Shown here piece by piece: positions 17,696-26,507 of a stretch of 64,000 bases of DNA (positions are counted from its first letter, which is position 1; each line of letters starts with the position of its first letter). Origin of the DNA: CAWEPK01 sp049521495 (GTDB lineage Bacteria > Desulfobacterota > Syntrophorhabdia > Syntrophorhabdales > WCHB1-27); NCBI GenBank assembly GCA_049521495.1, contig JBEKOT010000001.1:1-64000 (forward strand). The letters run 5' to 3'. The position numbers and the translations under genes are program-made. The notes beneath the pieces were generated by a model, which saw only the letters and a program-made list of their open reading frames with translations, searched no databases and had not been told where the DNA came from.

Positions 17696-18115
17696 ATGAA
17701 AACAGCGATCCTTGCTTCGGTCCTTATCCTTGTATTCGTTACTGCTTCACCTGCCCAGGAAAAATCGCCCAAGACGTTGACGGAGGGATTTTTCCGCCTC
17801 TTGATGGAAGACAAGGCCCCTCAGGCGTACGATAATGTCTTTGCCGGGTCCCCGGTACCGAAGCTGAGGCCGGAAGAGTCCAGCGTGATGAGGGAGCAAA
17901 CCCGGGCTGCCCTGGCGGCGAATGGGAAAATCCTTGGATACGAGCTGATCAGGGAGGAGAAATTCGGTGATTCGGTCCTGCAACTGGTGTATCTTCTGAG
18001 ATCGGAAGTGATCCCGACAGTGTGGCAATTCGTTTTCTATAAGCCGAAGGCCGAGTGGTATCTGCTGGGCGTCACCTTTTTCGACGACGCCAACGGTCTG
18101 GATGCCATGCGATAG
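17696..18115 (+). CDS. Small secreted protein of unknown function
   Basis: A 139-residue protein with a signal peptide (MKTAILASVLILVFVTASPAQE, hydrophobic core about residues 4-18, likely cleavage after SPA). The rest is short, mixed alpha/beta, with FFRLLMEDKAPQAYDNVF early and VWQFVFYKPKAEWYLLGVTF late. That shape resembles small periplasmic NTF2-like or DUF3887-like domains, but I do not recognise a family. ATG 17696 has a clear RBS (aggagga, 17684-17690); a longer in-frame start at 17636 would disrupt the signal sequence. The promoter at 17583-17611 suggests it is transcribed alone. Confidence 0.7.
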   Translation: MKTAILASVLILVFVTASPAQEKSPKTLTEGFFRLLMEDKAPQAYDNVFAGSPVPKLRPEESSVMREQTRAALAANGKILGYELIREEKFGDSVLQLVYLLRSEVIPTVWQFVFYKPKAEWYLLGVTFFDDANGLDAMR

Positions 18116-18173
18116 TTAGCGCCGAGGTGTGGCGTCAGGGCGCACCGGGGGCACCCCCTGTCAAAACCGGCTA

Positions 18174-18203
18174 TTGACGAACCAATTCATCGCGGTTTAT
18201 ATT
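18174..18203 (+). promoter_or_regulatory. Candidate promoter for the fmdB pair
   Basis: TTGACG at 18174-18179, 18-base spacer, TATATT at 18198-18203, about 30 bases before the fmdB start. The hexamers are good matches to the vegetative consensus. A G5/C5 palindrome (gggggcaccccc, 18147-18158) lies just upstream. Confidence 0.6.
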
Positions 18204-18234
18204 ATTAGTCGAGGTTCGGCAGGAGGTCGGTAAG

Positions 18235-18549
18235 ATGCCCATCTACGAGTACGAATGTCTTGACTGCGGCAAGAGATTCGAGATATTTCAGAAAATTTCC
18301 GAAGAGCCGTTAAAGGAGTGCAGGGCCTGTGGCGGCCGCCTCAACAGGCTTATCTCCATGTGCTCCTTCCAACTTAAGGGTTCGGGCTGGTACGTGACCG
18401 ATTACAAATCCCCGGTGTCGGCGGCGAAAGGGAACGGCGCCAAACACGAAGGGGAGAAGCGCGAGGAGAAGAAGATAGAAGCGGAAGGCACTAAACCTGA
18501 GACAAAGACGGAAAGCGCCAAGAGCGAGACTACCGGGGGGGCGGCATGA
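18235..18549 (+). CDS. FmdB-family zinc-ribbon protein
   Basis: A 104-residue protein. The N-terminal zinc ribbon is MPIYEYECLDCGKRFE with a second Cys pair at ECRACGG. The middle (LISMCSFQLKGSGWYVTDYKS) is the standard FmdB continuation. The C-terminal 40 residues are a low-complexity Lys/Glu/Thr tail. Members are small, widespread and often called regulators, but their molecular role is not settled. The stop overlaps the ATG of the next small gene. Confidence 0.85.
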   Translation: MPIYEYECLDCGKRFEIFQKISEEPLKECRACGGRLNRLISMCSFQLKGSGWYVTDYKSPVSAAKGNGAKHEGEKREEKKIEAEGTKPETKTESAKSETTGGAA

Positions 18550-18704
18550 AAGCTGGAGATAGGGTCAAATTCCCTTTCGGAAAAAAAGGAGAGATGGAAG
18601 GCACGGTCGAGAGGGTCTTCGAAAAAACCGTGTACATAAAGACGGACATGCCACACCAGAAAGGCAAGATAATCAGGAGAAAAGTAAGAGACGTAAAAGC
18701 CTAA
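18546..18704 (+). CDS. 52-residue basic protein, translationally coupled to fmdB
   Basis: A short gene starting in the fmdB stop (ATGA overlap at 18546-18549) and ending at TAA 18704. The product starts MKAGDRVKFPFGKKGEMEG and ends KGKIIRRKVRDVKA. The early part has the look of a small SH3/KOW-like beta-barrel (GDRVKFPFG...EGTV), suggesting nucleic-acid or ribosome contact, but I cannot name a family. Its overlap, Lys/Arg richness and clean codon usage argue for a real gene. Confidence 0.6.
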   Translation: MKAGDRVKFPFGKKGEMEGTVERVFEKTVYIKTDMPHQKGKIIRRKVRDVKA

Positions 18705-18758
18705 TCCTTCCCGAACGCCTGCTCTTCCAAACGAAGCCGGTAAAATCGACTAAAAAGG

Positions 18759-21700
18759 CTATTCCCTGTAATAGTCCTGAAGGGGTTTTACCCTCAAATC
18801 GCCTTTCTTCATAGTCTCGATGGCATTTACCACCGCCTGGGCGCCCGAGATCGTCGTGGTGTAAGGGATCTTGTACTGCACGGCCCCTGCCCTGATCAGC
18901 ACCTCGTCGTTCTTCGGCTTCCTACCGCTCGGCGTGTTGATGACGAGGTGGATCTCGCCGTTCTTGATCATGTCGACCACGTGCGGTCTTCCTTCGGATA
19001 CCTTGTTTACGAGGGTCGTGTCGATCCCGCTGTTCGCGAGTACTTTCCCCGTCCCTCTCGTCGCGTATATCCTGAAACCGAGGTCCGACAACTTCTTCGC
19101 GATGAAGACCACGTTCCTCTTGTCCTGGTTCTTGACGCTCAAAAAGACGTTGCCGTCGAAAGGCAGGTTCTGGCCGGCCCCAAGCTGTGACTTCCAGAAA
19201 GCGGCGCCGAAGTTGATGTCGATGCCCATCACCTCGCCCGTCGATTTCATCTCCGGCCCGAGGATTGTATCGACGCCGAAGAACCTGTTGAAAGGAAATA
19301 CGGATTCCTTCACCGCGATGTGACCGACCTCCACCTCGCGCGTGATGCCGAGCTCCGAAAGCTTCAGTCCGGTCATGACCTTAGCGGCCGCCTTGGCCCA
19401 TTGGACGCCCGTGGCCTTGCTTACGAAAGGGACGGTCCTCGAGGCTCTCGGGTTTACCTCGAGGACGTAGACCACATCGTTCTTGATGGCGTACTGGATA
19501 TTCATGAGACCGACCACGTTCAGCTCTCTGGCGAGCTGATAGGTGTTCGCCTTTATCCGCTCTATGAGGCCGTCGTCCAACGAATAGGGAGGAAGGGCGC
19601 ACGCGCTGTCCCCCGAATGGATGCCTGCCTCTTCGATATGCTCCATGATGCCCGCGACGACGCACCGGTCTCCGTCCGCCACCGCGTCCACGTCTATCTC
19701 GATGGCGTCCTCCAGGAATTTGTCTATGAGAATGGGGAGGTCAGGGGATGCCTCGTATGCCTTCTCGATGAAAGACTCCAGGTCGGCCTCCGCGTAAACG
19801 ATCTCCATCGCCCGCCCTCCGAGCACGTAAGAAGGCCTGACTACGACGGGATAGCCTATGGTATGCGCCACTTCCTTGGCCTCGGCAAAAGAGGTGGCGA
19901 TGCCGTTCTCCGGTTGGGTCAGCTTCAGTTTCTTGAGGAGGGCCTTGAACTTCCCCCTGTCCTCTGCGATATCGATGCTCTCGGGGGTGGTTCCGATGAT
20001 GTGGACACCCGCCTTCTTCAGAGGCACCGCAAGGTTAAGAGGCGTCTGGCCGCCGAACTGGACAATGACGCCGTCGGGCCTTTCCCTCCTCACGATGTCG
20101 AGGACGTTCTCAAGAGTCAGGGGCTCGAAATAGAGCTTGTCGGAGGTGTCGTAATCGGTGCTCACCGTTTCCGGGTTGCTGTTGACCATGATGGTCTCGT
20201 AGCCCAGCTCTTTCAGCGCAAGGGCCGCATGGACGCAGCAATAGTCGAACTCTATGCCCTGACCGATCCTATTCGGCCCGCCGCCGAGTATCATGATCTT
20301 TTTCTTGCTCGACTCGCGCGACTCGTTCTCAGTCTCATAGGTGGAGTAATAATAAGGCGTGTAGGCCTCGAACTCGGCCGCGCAGGTATCGACCAGCTTG
20401 AAGACGCTCTCAATCCCATGCTCCAAGCGCCACTGCCGTACCTCGGCCTCAGTTGTGCCCAAGATAGACCCTATCTGCCTGTCCGAATAACCGTACCGTT
20501 TTGCCCTGCTCATGAGCTCGGCGGAGATTCCGCTCTGCCCGGAAAAGAGAGGGAGATCGCTCCTATAAGCCTCAAGCTCGTCCTCGAATTCAACGATCTC
20601 CTCGATATTCTTGAGGAACCAGCGGTCTATTTTAGAAAGATTGTAGATCTCGTCTATGTCGATGCCTGCTTTAAGGGCGTACCGTATAAAAAAGACCCTG
20701 TCCTTGTTGGGGACTATGAGCTTCTGCCTGATCAGCTCAAGGTCGTCCGGTCCTCTCGGGTGCCTGTCGTCCATGATCCCGTAAGTACCCGTCTCCAACG
20801 ACCGGAAGCCTTTCTGCAAGGCCTCTTTGAAAGTTCTCCCTATGGCCATTGCCTCGCCCACCGATTTCATCGAGACCGTGAGCGTCTCGTCGGCACCCCT
20901 GAACTTTTCAAAGGTGAACCTCGGTACTTTCACGACGCAGTAATCGATAGTCGGCTCGAAGGAAGCGGGGGTCTTCTTCGTAATATCGTTCGGTATCTCG
21001 TCGAGGGTATAGCCGACGGCAAGCTTCGCAGCTATCTTCGCGATGGGGAAGCCAGTCGCCTTGGACGCCAGAGCCGAGCTTCGGGACACTCTGGGGTTCA
21101 TCTCTATGACAACCATCTTTCCGGTGTCGGGATGGACGGCGAACTGGATATTGGACCCCCCGGTCTCGACGCCTATCTCGCGGATGATGGCGATGGCGGC
21201 ATCCCTCATGGCTTGGTATTCCTTGTCCGTCAGCGTCTGGGCCGGCGCAACGGTGATGGAGTCGCCCGTATGCACGCCCATGGCGTCGAAGTTCTCGATA
21301 GAGCAAACGATGACGACGTTGTCCTTCTTGTCCCTCATCACCTCGAGCTCGTACTCCTTCCAACCGATGACGGACTCCTCTATGAGGATCTCGTTGATCA
21401 TGCTGCTTTCGATGCCCCTCGCCGCGAGGGCCTCGAACTCCTCTACGTTGTATGCGACGGACGCACCGGTACCGCCCAGGGTGTAGCTCGGCCTTATGAT
21501 GGCCGGAAAGCCTATCTCCCGGACGACCCTTCGCGCCTCGTCCACGCTGTGAGCGAAGCCGGACCTGGGTATTTCGAGGCCGATCCTCTCCATGGCCGCC
21601 TTGAATTCCTCTCTGTCCTCGGCTTTCTTTATGGCTGCGTAGTCTGCCCCTATCAGCTCGACCCGGTACTTCTCGAGGACGCCCCTCTCCGAGAGAATCG

Positions 21701-21998
21701 TCGCCAGGTTGAGCCCCGTCTGTCCGCCGAGCGTCGGCAGGAGCGCGTCCGGCCTCTCCGCCTTTATGATCGCCTCCAGCACCTCCGGTATGAGGGGCTC
21801 CACGAAGGTCCTGTCGGCCATGGCGGGATCGGTCATGATCGTGGCCGGGTTGCTGTTGATAAGGATGATCTTGTAGCCCTCCTCCCTGAGGGCCTTGCAT
21901 GCCTGGCTTCCCGAGTAGTCGAACTCGCAAGCCTGGCCGATCACGATCGGTCCGGACCCGATCAGGAAAATGCTGTTGATATCCTTCCGCTTAGGCAT
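18759..21998 (-). CDS. carB: Carbamoyl-phosphate synthase large subunit
   Basis: A 1079-residue protein, close to the usual length. It has two ATP-grasp halves: FLIGSGPIVIGQACEFDYSG at the start, a second MILGGGPNRIGQGIEFDYC near residue 560, NPRVSRSSALASKATG and NPRASRTVPFVSKATG, and a C-terminal MGS-type allosteric domain. With CarA it makes carbamoyl phosphate from glutamine, bicarbonate and two ATP for arginine and pyrimidine synthesis. ATG 21998 has AAGGAG upstream and overlaps the end of carA by 8 bases; the frame stays open to 22133 but that start would lie deep within carA. Confidence 0.97.
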   Translation of the reverse strand: MPKRKDINSIFLIGSGPIVIGQACEFDYSGSQACKALREEGYKIILINSNPATIMTDPAMADRTFVEPLIPEVLEAIIKAERPDALLPTLGGQTGLNLATILSERGVLEKYRVELIGADYAAIKKAEDREEFKAAMERIGLEIPRSGFAHSVDEARRVVREIGFPAIIRPSYTLGGTGASVAYNVEEFEALAARGIESSMINEILIEESVIGWKEYELEVMRDKKDNVVIVCSIENFDAMGVHTGDSITVAPAQTLTDKEYQAMRDAAIAIIREIGVETGGSNIQFAVHPDTGKMVVIEMNPRVSRSSALASKATGFPIAKIAAKLAVGYTLDEIPNDITKKTPASFEPTIDYCVVKVPRFTFEKFRGADETLTVSMKSVGEAMAIGRTFKEALQKGFRSLETGTYGIMDDRHPRGPDDLELIRQKLIVPNKDRVFFIRYALKAGIDIDEIYNLSKIDRWFLKNIEEIVEFEDELEAYRSDLPLFSGQSGISAELMSRAKRYGYSDRQIGSILGTTEAEVRQWRLEHGIESVFKLVDTCAAEFEAYTPYYYSTYETENESRESSKKKIMILGGGPNRIGQGIEFDYCCVHAALALKELGYETIMVNSNPETVSTDYDTSDKLYFEPLTLENVLDIVRRERPDGVIVQFGGQTPLNLAVPLKKAGVHIIGTTPESIDIAEDRGKFKALLKKLKLTQPENGIATSFAEAKEVAHTIGYPVVVRPSYVLGGRAMEIVYAEADLESFIEKAYEASPDLPILIDKFLEDAIEIDVDAVADGDRCVVAGIMEHIEEAGIHSGDSACALPPYSLDDGLIERIKANTYQLARELNVVGLMNIQYAIKNDVVYVLEVNPRASRTVPFVSKATGVQWAKAAAKVMTGLKLSELGITREVEVGHIAVKESVFPFNRFFGVDTILGPEMKSTGEVMGIDINFGAAFWKSQLGAGQNLPFDGNVFLSVKNQDKRNVVFIAKKLSDLGFRIYATRGTGKVLANSGIDTTLVNKVSEGRPHVVDMIKNGEIHLVINTPSGRKPKNDEVLIRAGAVQYKIPYTTTISGAQAVVNAIETMKKGDLRVKPLQDYYRE

Positions 21999-23088
21999 GG
22001 CGCTCCTTTTTGAATGCCTCCATGGACTGTCTGAACTTCCCGAAAAGGCCGTAAGAATCGTGGGGGCCCGGCGACGCCTCGGGGTGAAACTGGACCGAAA
22101 AAATCGGATAGATCTCGTGCTCCATGCCTTCAAGGGTGCCGTCGTTGAGGTTTATATGCGTTGCCTTCACCGGCTGTCGCCCCAACGATTTCATGTCAAC
22201 GGCAAATCCGTGGTTCTCCGATGTGATATAGACCCTGCCCGTGGCCAGCTCTTTAACGGGCTGGTTGCCCCCCCGATGGCCGAATTTGAGCTTGTACGTG
22301 TCTCCTCCGTAGGCCAGGCCGAGCAGTTGCTGTCCGAAACAGATGCCGAAGATGGGCGCTTTTCCGAAGAGCTTGCGTATCTCGATGACGATATCCGGGA
22401 CTCCCTTCGGGTCTCCCGGACCGTTCGAGAGGAGGATGCCGTCCGGCGAGAAGGAGAGTATCTCGGCAGCGGTCGTGCGTGCGGGCACTACGATCACCCG
22501 GCAACCGGCTTTCTTCAACATGCGGGGTATGTTCATCTTAACGCCGAAATCCATTAAGACGACCGTCAGATCACCTTCCTCGCCGTCGAAGACATAGGGC
22601 GCACCGCACGTCACCTTTTTCACAAGGTCTATGCCGAGGATTCCCACCGAAGCCCTGGCCTTATGGACCAGGCTCTCCGGGTCCAGGTCGCTCGTCGAGA
22701 TCATCGCTTTCATTGCGCCCCTTACCCTGATGTGCTTCGTAAGGGCGCGTGTGTCAACCTCCTCGATTGCCATGATCCCGTGTCGCGAGAGATAGTCGAG
22801 GAGCCCCTCCTTCGCCCTGTGATTGCTCGTGATCTTGCTGAACTCTCTGGCGACGAAGGCCTCGACCTTAGGCCCCTCGGATTCCACATCCTCATCGTTT
22901 ACCCCGTAATTGCCTATCAAGGGGTAGGTCATCGTCACTATCTGTCCACGATACGAGGGGTCGGTGAGTATTTCCTGGTAGCCGGTCATGCTCGTATTGA
23001 ACACGATCTCGCCTTCCTGCTCTCCCGAAAGCCCTGCTGCCCGGCCCTCAAAGCAGGCCCCGTCCTCGAGCGCGATCAACGCCTTCAT
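21991..23088 (-). CDS. carA: Carbamoyl-phosphate synthase small subunit
   Basis: A 365-residue glutamine amidotransferase. The N-terminal CPSase_sm domain (ALIALEDGACFEG, FNTSMTGYQEILTDPSY) is followed by a class I GATase with SNGPGDP, the nucleophile Cys in IFGICFGQQLLGLAYGG, and SENHGFAVD. It supplies ammonia to CarB. ATG 23088 is preceded by ggaggagaag and lies inside the TGA of the upstream QueG-like gene (ATGA). An in-frame start at 23124 would extend into that gene. Confidence 0.96.
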   Translation of the reverse strand: MKALIALEDGACFEGRAAGLSGEQEGEIVFNTSMTGYQEILTDPSYRGQIVTMTYPLIGNYGVNDEDVESEGPKVEAFVAREFSKITSNHRAKEGLLDYLSRHGIMAIEEVDTRALTKHIRVRGAMKAMISTSDLDPESLVHKARASVGILGIDLVKKVTCGAPYVFDGEEGDLTVVLMDFGVKMNIPRMLKKAGCRVIVVPARTTAAEILSFSPDGILLSNGPGDPKGVPDIVIEIRKLFGKAPIFGICFGQQLLGLAYGGDTYKLKFGHRGGNQPVKELATGRVYITSENHGFAVDMKSLGRQPVKATHINLNDGTLEGMEHEIYPIFSVQFHPEASPGPHDSYGLFGKFRQSMEAFKKERHA

Positions 23089-23759
23089 GCTTCTCCTCCA
23101 CAGGCCCTCACGCAGAGACCGCATATGTGGTGGCCGAGATTCCTTTTATTCTTGAACTGCTGCAGCATTGCATAGCATCCCTTGTGGTCGAAGGCTTGAG
23201 GCTCGGGCCGTATGCATGACGCAGGACAGGCACCGATACATGCAGCGCATTCGCCGCATCCGAAAGCGAGGGGACGGGCGGGCACGAGGTCCATGTCGAC
23301 AAGCACCGTGTTGAGCCGCAGCCTGGCTCCGAACAGCGGATGGACAAGCAGGTTGTTGCGGCCTATCCACCCGACGCCCGCCGCCTCCGCTATGTGCTTG
23401 TGCGATATATGACCCTTCTGATTCTTCCAGTCCACCATCTGGGAGGCAGCGAAGGGCAGCGCTCGGGCGCCCATTCTTTCGATCGCCTTAGCGAGCTCGT
23501 AGGCGATGATGTCGAGCCTGTAATTGACCTGCCGGTAGTGGTGCTGATAGAAGAGGGTCGGCCCGTCCGTAAGCGTCTCCAGAACTCCCCTGGGCAATAG
23601 GAGTCCGAAGGAGATCGCAAAAGGGTAGCTGCTGGCAACATCATCCCCCAGGCAGAGGATTCCCCTGTCGTAAGAGGCGAGGGCTGCAACACCCGAGGCG
23701 TCTGCACCCAAGGCAGCTATAAGCGCCGTTAAGTCGGCCGTTTTTTCTTCCGCCGTCAC
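23085..23759 (-). CDS. QueG-like 4Fe-4S protein (short form)
   Basis: A 224-residue iron-sulfur protein. GVGWIGRNNLLVHPLFGARLRLNTV followed by FGCGECAACIGACPASCI and HHICGLCVRAC is the C-terminal pattern of epoxyqueuosine reductase: two 4Fe-4S clusters beside the cobalamin-binding core. It is much shorter than QueG, with no HEAT-like tail, so the substrate may differ; a short QueG-like reductase of unknown target is the safest call. The GTG start overlaps the mnmG stop and the TGA overlaps the carA start, so it is coupled on both sides. Linkage to mnmG hints at tRNA modification. Confidence 0.7.
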   Translation of the reverse strand: MTAEEKTADLTALIAALGADASGVAALASYDRGILCLGDDVASSYPFAISFGLLLPRGVLETLTDGPTLFYQHHYRQVNYRLDIIAYELAKAIERMGARALPFAASQMVDWKNQKGHISHKHIAEAAGVGWIGRNNLLVHPLFGARLRLNTVLVDMDLVPARPLAFGCGECAACIGACPASCIRPEPQAFDHKGCYAMLQQFKNKRNLGHHICGLCVRACGGEA

Positions 23760-25618
23760 TGTGTCCCCATCTTTTTGAAATGGACGAGAAGGGCAGATAC
23801 CGAGGCAGGAGTGACGCCCGGGATTCGCGCCGCCTGGCCGAGGGAAAGGGGGCGCACCCTGGAAAGCTTTTCGACCACTTCCCGCGACAGGCCCGAAACC
23901 TCGTCGTATGCGATGCCGGCCGGGATCAGCCTGTCAGCGAGCCTTCTCGCCCTCTCGACCATCTCCTTCTGTCTTTCCCTATAGCCCCTATATTTTATAT
24001 TCAACTCGACCTGATAAGCAATCTCCCCGCCGAAGGCACGGATGCGCTCCTCAAGGCCGGTAAGATCGCCCATGCTCACCTCCGGTCTTTTGAGCAGCTC
24101 CTCAAGGGTGGAAGGGTTCTTTATCCCCTCAAGGCCGAGGGCCTTGAGGCGCTCGTTCTCCCTTTTGGAAGGAAGAAGCCTGGTAGACGCGAGAAGGGCG
24201 CCGAGGGCCTCGATCTGCCCCTTCTTCTCCCTGACCCGCCTGATGCGCTCCTCCGATACGACCCCTATGCGACCCCCTTTTTCTGTGAGTCTGAGGTCCG
24301 CGTTGTCCTCCCTCAGGAAAAGACGGTATTCGGCCCGGGACGTGAACATCCGGTAGGGCTCGTCTACGCCCCTCGTCACCAGGTCGTCGATCATGACGCC
24401 CATATACGCCTCTTCCCTTCCGAGGACGAAGGGCGCCTCATTCCTCACCTTAAGCACCGCATTGATGCCCGCCGCAAGCCCCTGGGCCGCAGCCTCTTCG
24501 TAGCCCGTGGTCCCGTTTATCTGCCCCGCGCAAAAGAGGTTGGCCATACGCTTCGTCTCGAGGGTAGGGTAGAGCTGCGTGGGATAGACGAAATCGTACT
24601 CGATAGCGTAGCCGGGCCTTGTGATCTCCGCGTGCTCGAGCCCGGGAATGGTCCGGACCATCCCTGCCTGGACATCGAGGGGCAGGCTCGTGGATAGGCC
24701 GTTCGGATAATACTCGGCTGTGTCCCGACCTTCCGGCTCCAGAAAAACCTGATGGCGCACCCGTTCGGCGAACCTCACAACCTTGTCCTCTATGGAAGGA
24801 CAATACCTAACGCCGGTACCCTTGATCCTGCCCGTGTAGAGGGGCGACCTGGGAAGGGCGGACCGTATGATATCGTGCGTCTTGCCGTTCGTATAGGTCA
24901 CGTAGCAGGCTACAAGGTCGCGCTCGATAGACCCCGTAAGAAACGAAAAGGGGCGCACCGGCTGATCGCTCCACTGGGCGGGAAGTTGCGAGAAGTCTAT
25001 CGTGTTGCCGTCGAGCCTGGGGCACGTGCCTGTCTTCAGCCTGCCCAGCTCTAAGCCGATCTCGGAAAGGCAGGCGGAGAGGCCCGAAGATGCAGCATCG
25101 CCCATTCTTCCGCCCGGCCCGCACTCATTGCCTATGTGGATGAGGCCGTTCAAAAAGGTGCCCGTAGTAAGCACTACCGACCTCCCCTCGATGCGCTCAC
25201 CCCATGCCGTCTCGACCCCTGTCACCCGCCCCTTGTCCCAAAGCAGCCGCTCTACAGCCGCCTGCCGGAGGCGCAGACCTGGCTGACGCTCGAGGGCCGA
25301 TTTCATCGCCAGGCAATAGCGAGCCTTATCCGCCTGGACGCGCGTGGCCCGCACCGCGGGCCCTTTTTTCATGTTGAGGGTCCGGAACTGGATGCCCGTC
25401 TCGTCCGTCACGCGCGCGATGCGGCCGTCAAGGGCATCGATCTCCTTCACGAGGTGGCCCTTCCCCAATCCCCCGACAGCCGGGTTGCAGGACATGTGGG
25501 CGACCCTGTCCAGGTTCATAGTCAGAAGAAGGGTCTTCGCGCCCATGCGGCTGGCGGCGAGGGCCGCTTCACAGCCCGCGTGGCCAGCGCCGACCACGAT
25601 CACGTCATAGATGCCCAT
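23756..25618 (-). CDS. mnmG: tRNA uridine-34 carboxymethylaminomethyl synthesis enzyme MnmG (GidA)
   Basis: A 620-residue flavoprotein of standard length. FAD binding: VIVVGAGHAGCEAALAAS at the N-terminus. Family signatures: MSCNPAVGGLGKGHLVKEID, CPSIEDKVVRF, and a C-terminal helical domain with IPAGIAYDEVSGLSREV and RIPGVTPASVSALL. With MnmE it installs cmnm5 at U34 of tRNAs. It is the first gene of a minus-strand set whose four members all overlap by a few bases (mnmG, QueG-like, carA, carB). Confidence 0.96.
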   Translation of the reverse strand: MGIYDVIVVGAGHAGCEAALAASRMGAKTLLLTMNLDRVAHMSCNPAVGGLGKGHLVKEIDALDGRIARVTDETGIQFRTLNMKKGPAVRATRVQADKARYCLAMKSALERQPGLRLRQAAVERLLWDKGRVTGVETAWGERIEGRSVVLTTGTFLNGLIHIGNECGPGGRMGDAASSGLSACLSEIGLELGRLKTGTCPRLDGNTIDFSQLPAQWSDQPVRPFSFLTGSIERDLVACYVTYTNGKTHDIIRSALPRSPLYTGRIKGTGVRYCPSIEDKVVRFAERVRHQVFLEPEGRDTAEYYPNGLSTSLPLDVQAGMVRTIPGLEHAEITRPGYAIEYDFVYPTQLYPTLETKRMANLFCAGQINGTTGYEEAAAQGLAAGINAVLKVRNEAPFVLGREEAYMGVMIDDLVTRGVDEPYRMFTSRAEYRLFLREDNADLRLTEKGGRIGVVSEERIRRVREKKGQIEALGALLASTRLLPSKRENERLKALGLEGIKNPSTLEELLKRPEVSMGDLTGLEERIRAFGGEIAYQVELNIKYRGYRERQKEMVERARRLADRLIPAGIAYDEVSGLSREVVEKLSRVRPLSLGQAARIPGVTPASVSALLVHFKKMGTQ

Positions 25619-25994
25619 TCCCTTCGAGACCTCCGCGCAAGATCGGCCGCTGAGGGGCGGCGGCTTTCCCTCAGAAGGGCGCCCCTTGCCCGCATAATTG
25701 GTAGACGAAAAGATTACAAGCGGAAAGATTCAAGCCCGTGCCGATCGCGGCTACCACATAATTGTACACGCTTTTAACGCCCGAATCCATAGCCCTTTCC
25801 CTTCTCCGCCCGTCAGCCGGAGGCAACGATAAGACCGTGAAAAGGGAATCTTCGTGGATCACGCCTTCAGGGCGGTGCCGGCCTTTTCCGTTGACGGGAA
25901 ACAGAGTTCCTGAATGCATTCGCCTGCAAGCAGCGAAAAGGTGTTGAAAAATTACGAAAAATATATTAAACAATCTATTTTACGAGGAGAAGCA
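25619..25994. other. Divergent mnmG/greA intergenic region (376 bases)
   Basis: No supportable gene. A weak minus-strand promoter for mnmG can be drawn: TGGATT (25784-25789) and TACAAT (25761-25766) with 17 bases between. On the plus side an AT-rich stretch with TATATT (25962-25967) precedes greA, but I cannot place a convincing -35 box. The string near 25690-25760 has tRNA-Leu-like fragments but no stems. Confidence 0.35.
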
Positions 25995-26480
25995 ATGAAG
26001 TATCCTATAACGCGCGAAGGCCACGAAAACCTGAAGAAGGACCTCGAGTACCTGAGGAACACGAAACGGCCCAAGATACTGGTAGCCATAGAGGAGGCCA
26101 GGGCCCACGGGGACATATCCGAAAATGCCGAGTATGAGGCCGCCAAAGAAGAATACCAGTTCCTGCATAAAAAAATCGGCGAACTCGAAGAGACGCTCAA
26201 GCAGTGCGAGATAGCGGAAATAAAAAAGAGCCCGAACGGCAAGGTAGACTTCGGCGGACGGGTTTCACTGAAGAACCTTGATACCGATGAAGAGGTTGTC
26301 TATACTGTGGTAGGACCCTTCGAATCGGATATAGAAAAAGGACGGATATCGATGAGTTCCCCCCTCGGCCGCGCGCTCATGGGAAAAGGGGTTGGGGACG
26401 AAGTGACCTTTTCAGCCCCTGGCGGCGAAAGGACCTATGAGATCATAAAGATAGCCTGGCCCCCGGCCCCCGGCGCCTGA
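25995..26480 (+). CDS. greA: Transcript cleavage factor GreA
   Basis: A 161-residue protein of normal length. The N-terminal coiled coil (EGHENLKKDLEYLR, EEARAHGDISENAEYEAAKEE) carries the acidic tip that enters the RNA polymerase secondary channel. The C-terminal FKBP-like part has YTVVGPFESDIEKGRISMSSPLGRAL in segments. It rescues backtracked polymerase by stimulating RNA cleavage. ATG 25995 follows gaggaga (25984-25990). The frame is open to 25914, but the extra residues do not belong to the family. Confidence 0.95.
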   Translation: MKYPITREGHENLKKDLEYLRNTKRPKILVAIEEARAHGDISENAEYEAAKEEYQFLHKKIGELEETLKQCEIAEIKKSPNGKVDFGGRVSLKNLDTDEEVVYTVVGPFESDIEKGRISMSSPLGRALMGKGVGDEVTFSAPGGERTYEIIKIAWPPAPGA

Positions 26481-26507
26481 TTCCTTAAACGCTCTCAAGA
26501 CCGCCTC

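Noticed and set aside
19320..22013. Plus-strand 897-codon open frame opposite carB
   Set aside because: It lies wholly antisense to an unmistakable carB, has no RBS and no family resemblance. It is a shadow of high-GC codon bias.
23780..24697. Plus-strand 305-codon frame opposite mnmG
   Set aside because: Antisense to mnmG, no recognisable motifs and no upstream signals.
25685..25760. tRNA-Leu-like string (attggtagacg, attcaagccc, taccaca)
   Set aside because: Acceptor, D and T stems do not pair, and the T arm cannot form. Chance resemblance or a very decayed fragment.
25762..25947. 61-codon frame between mnmG and greA
   Set aside because: No RBS, no homology, and it spans the presumed divergent promoters.
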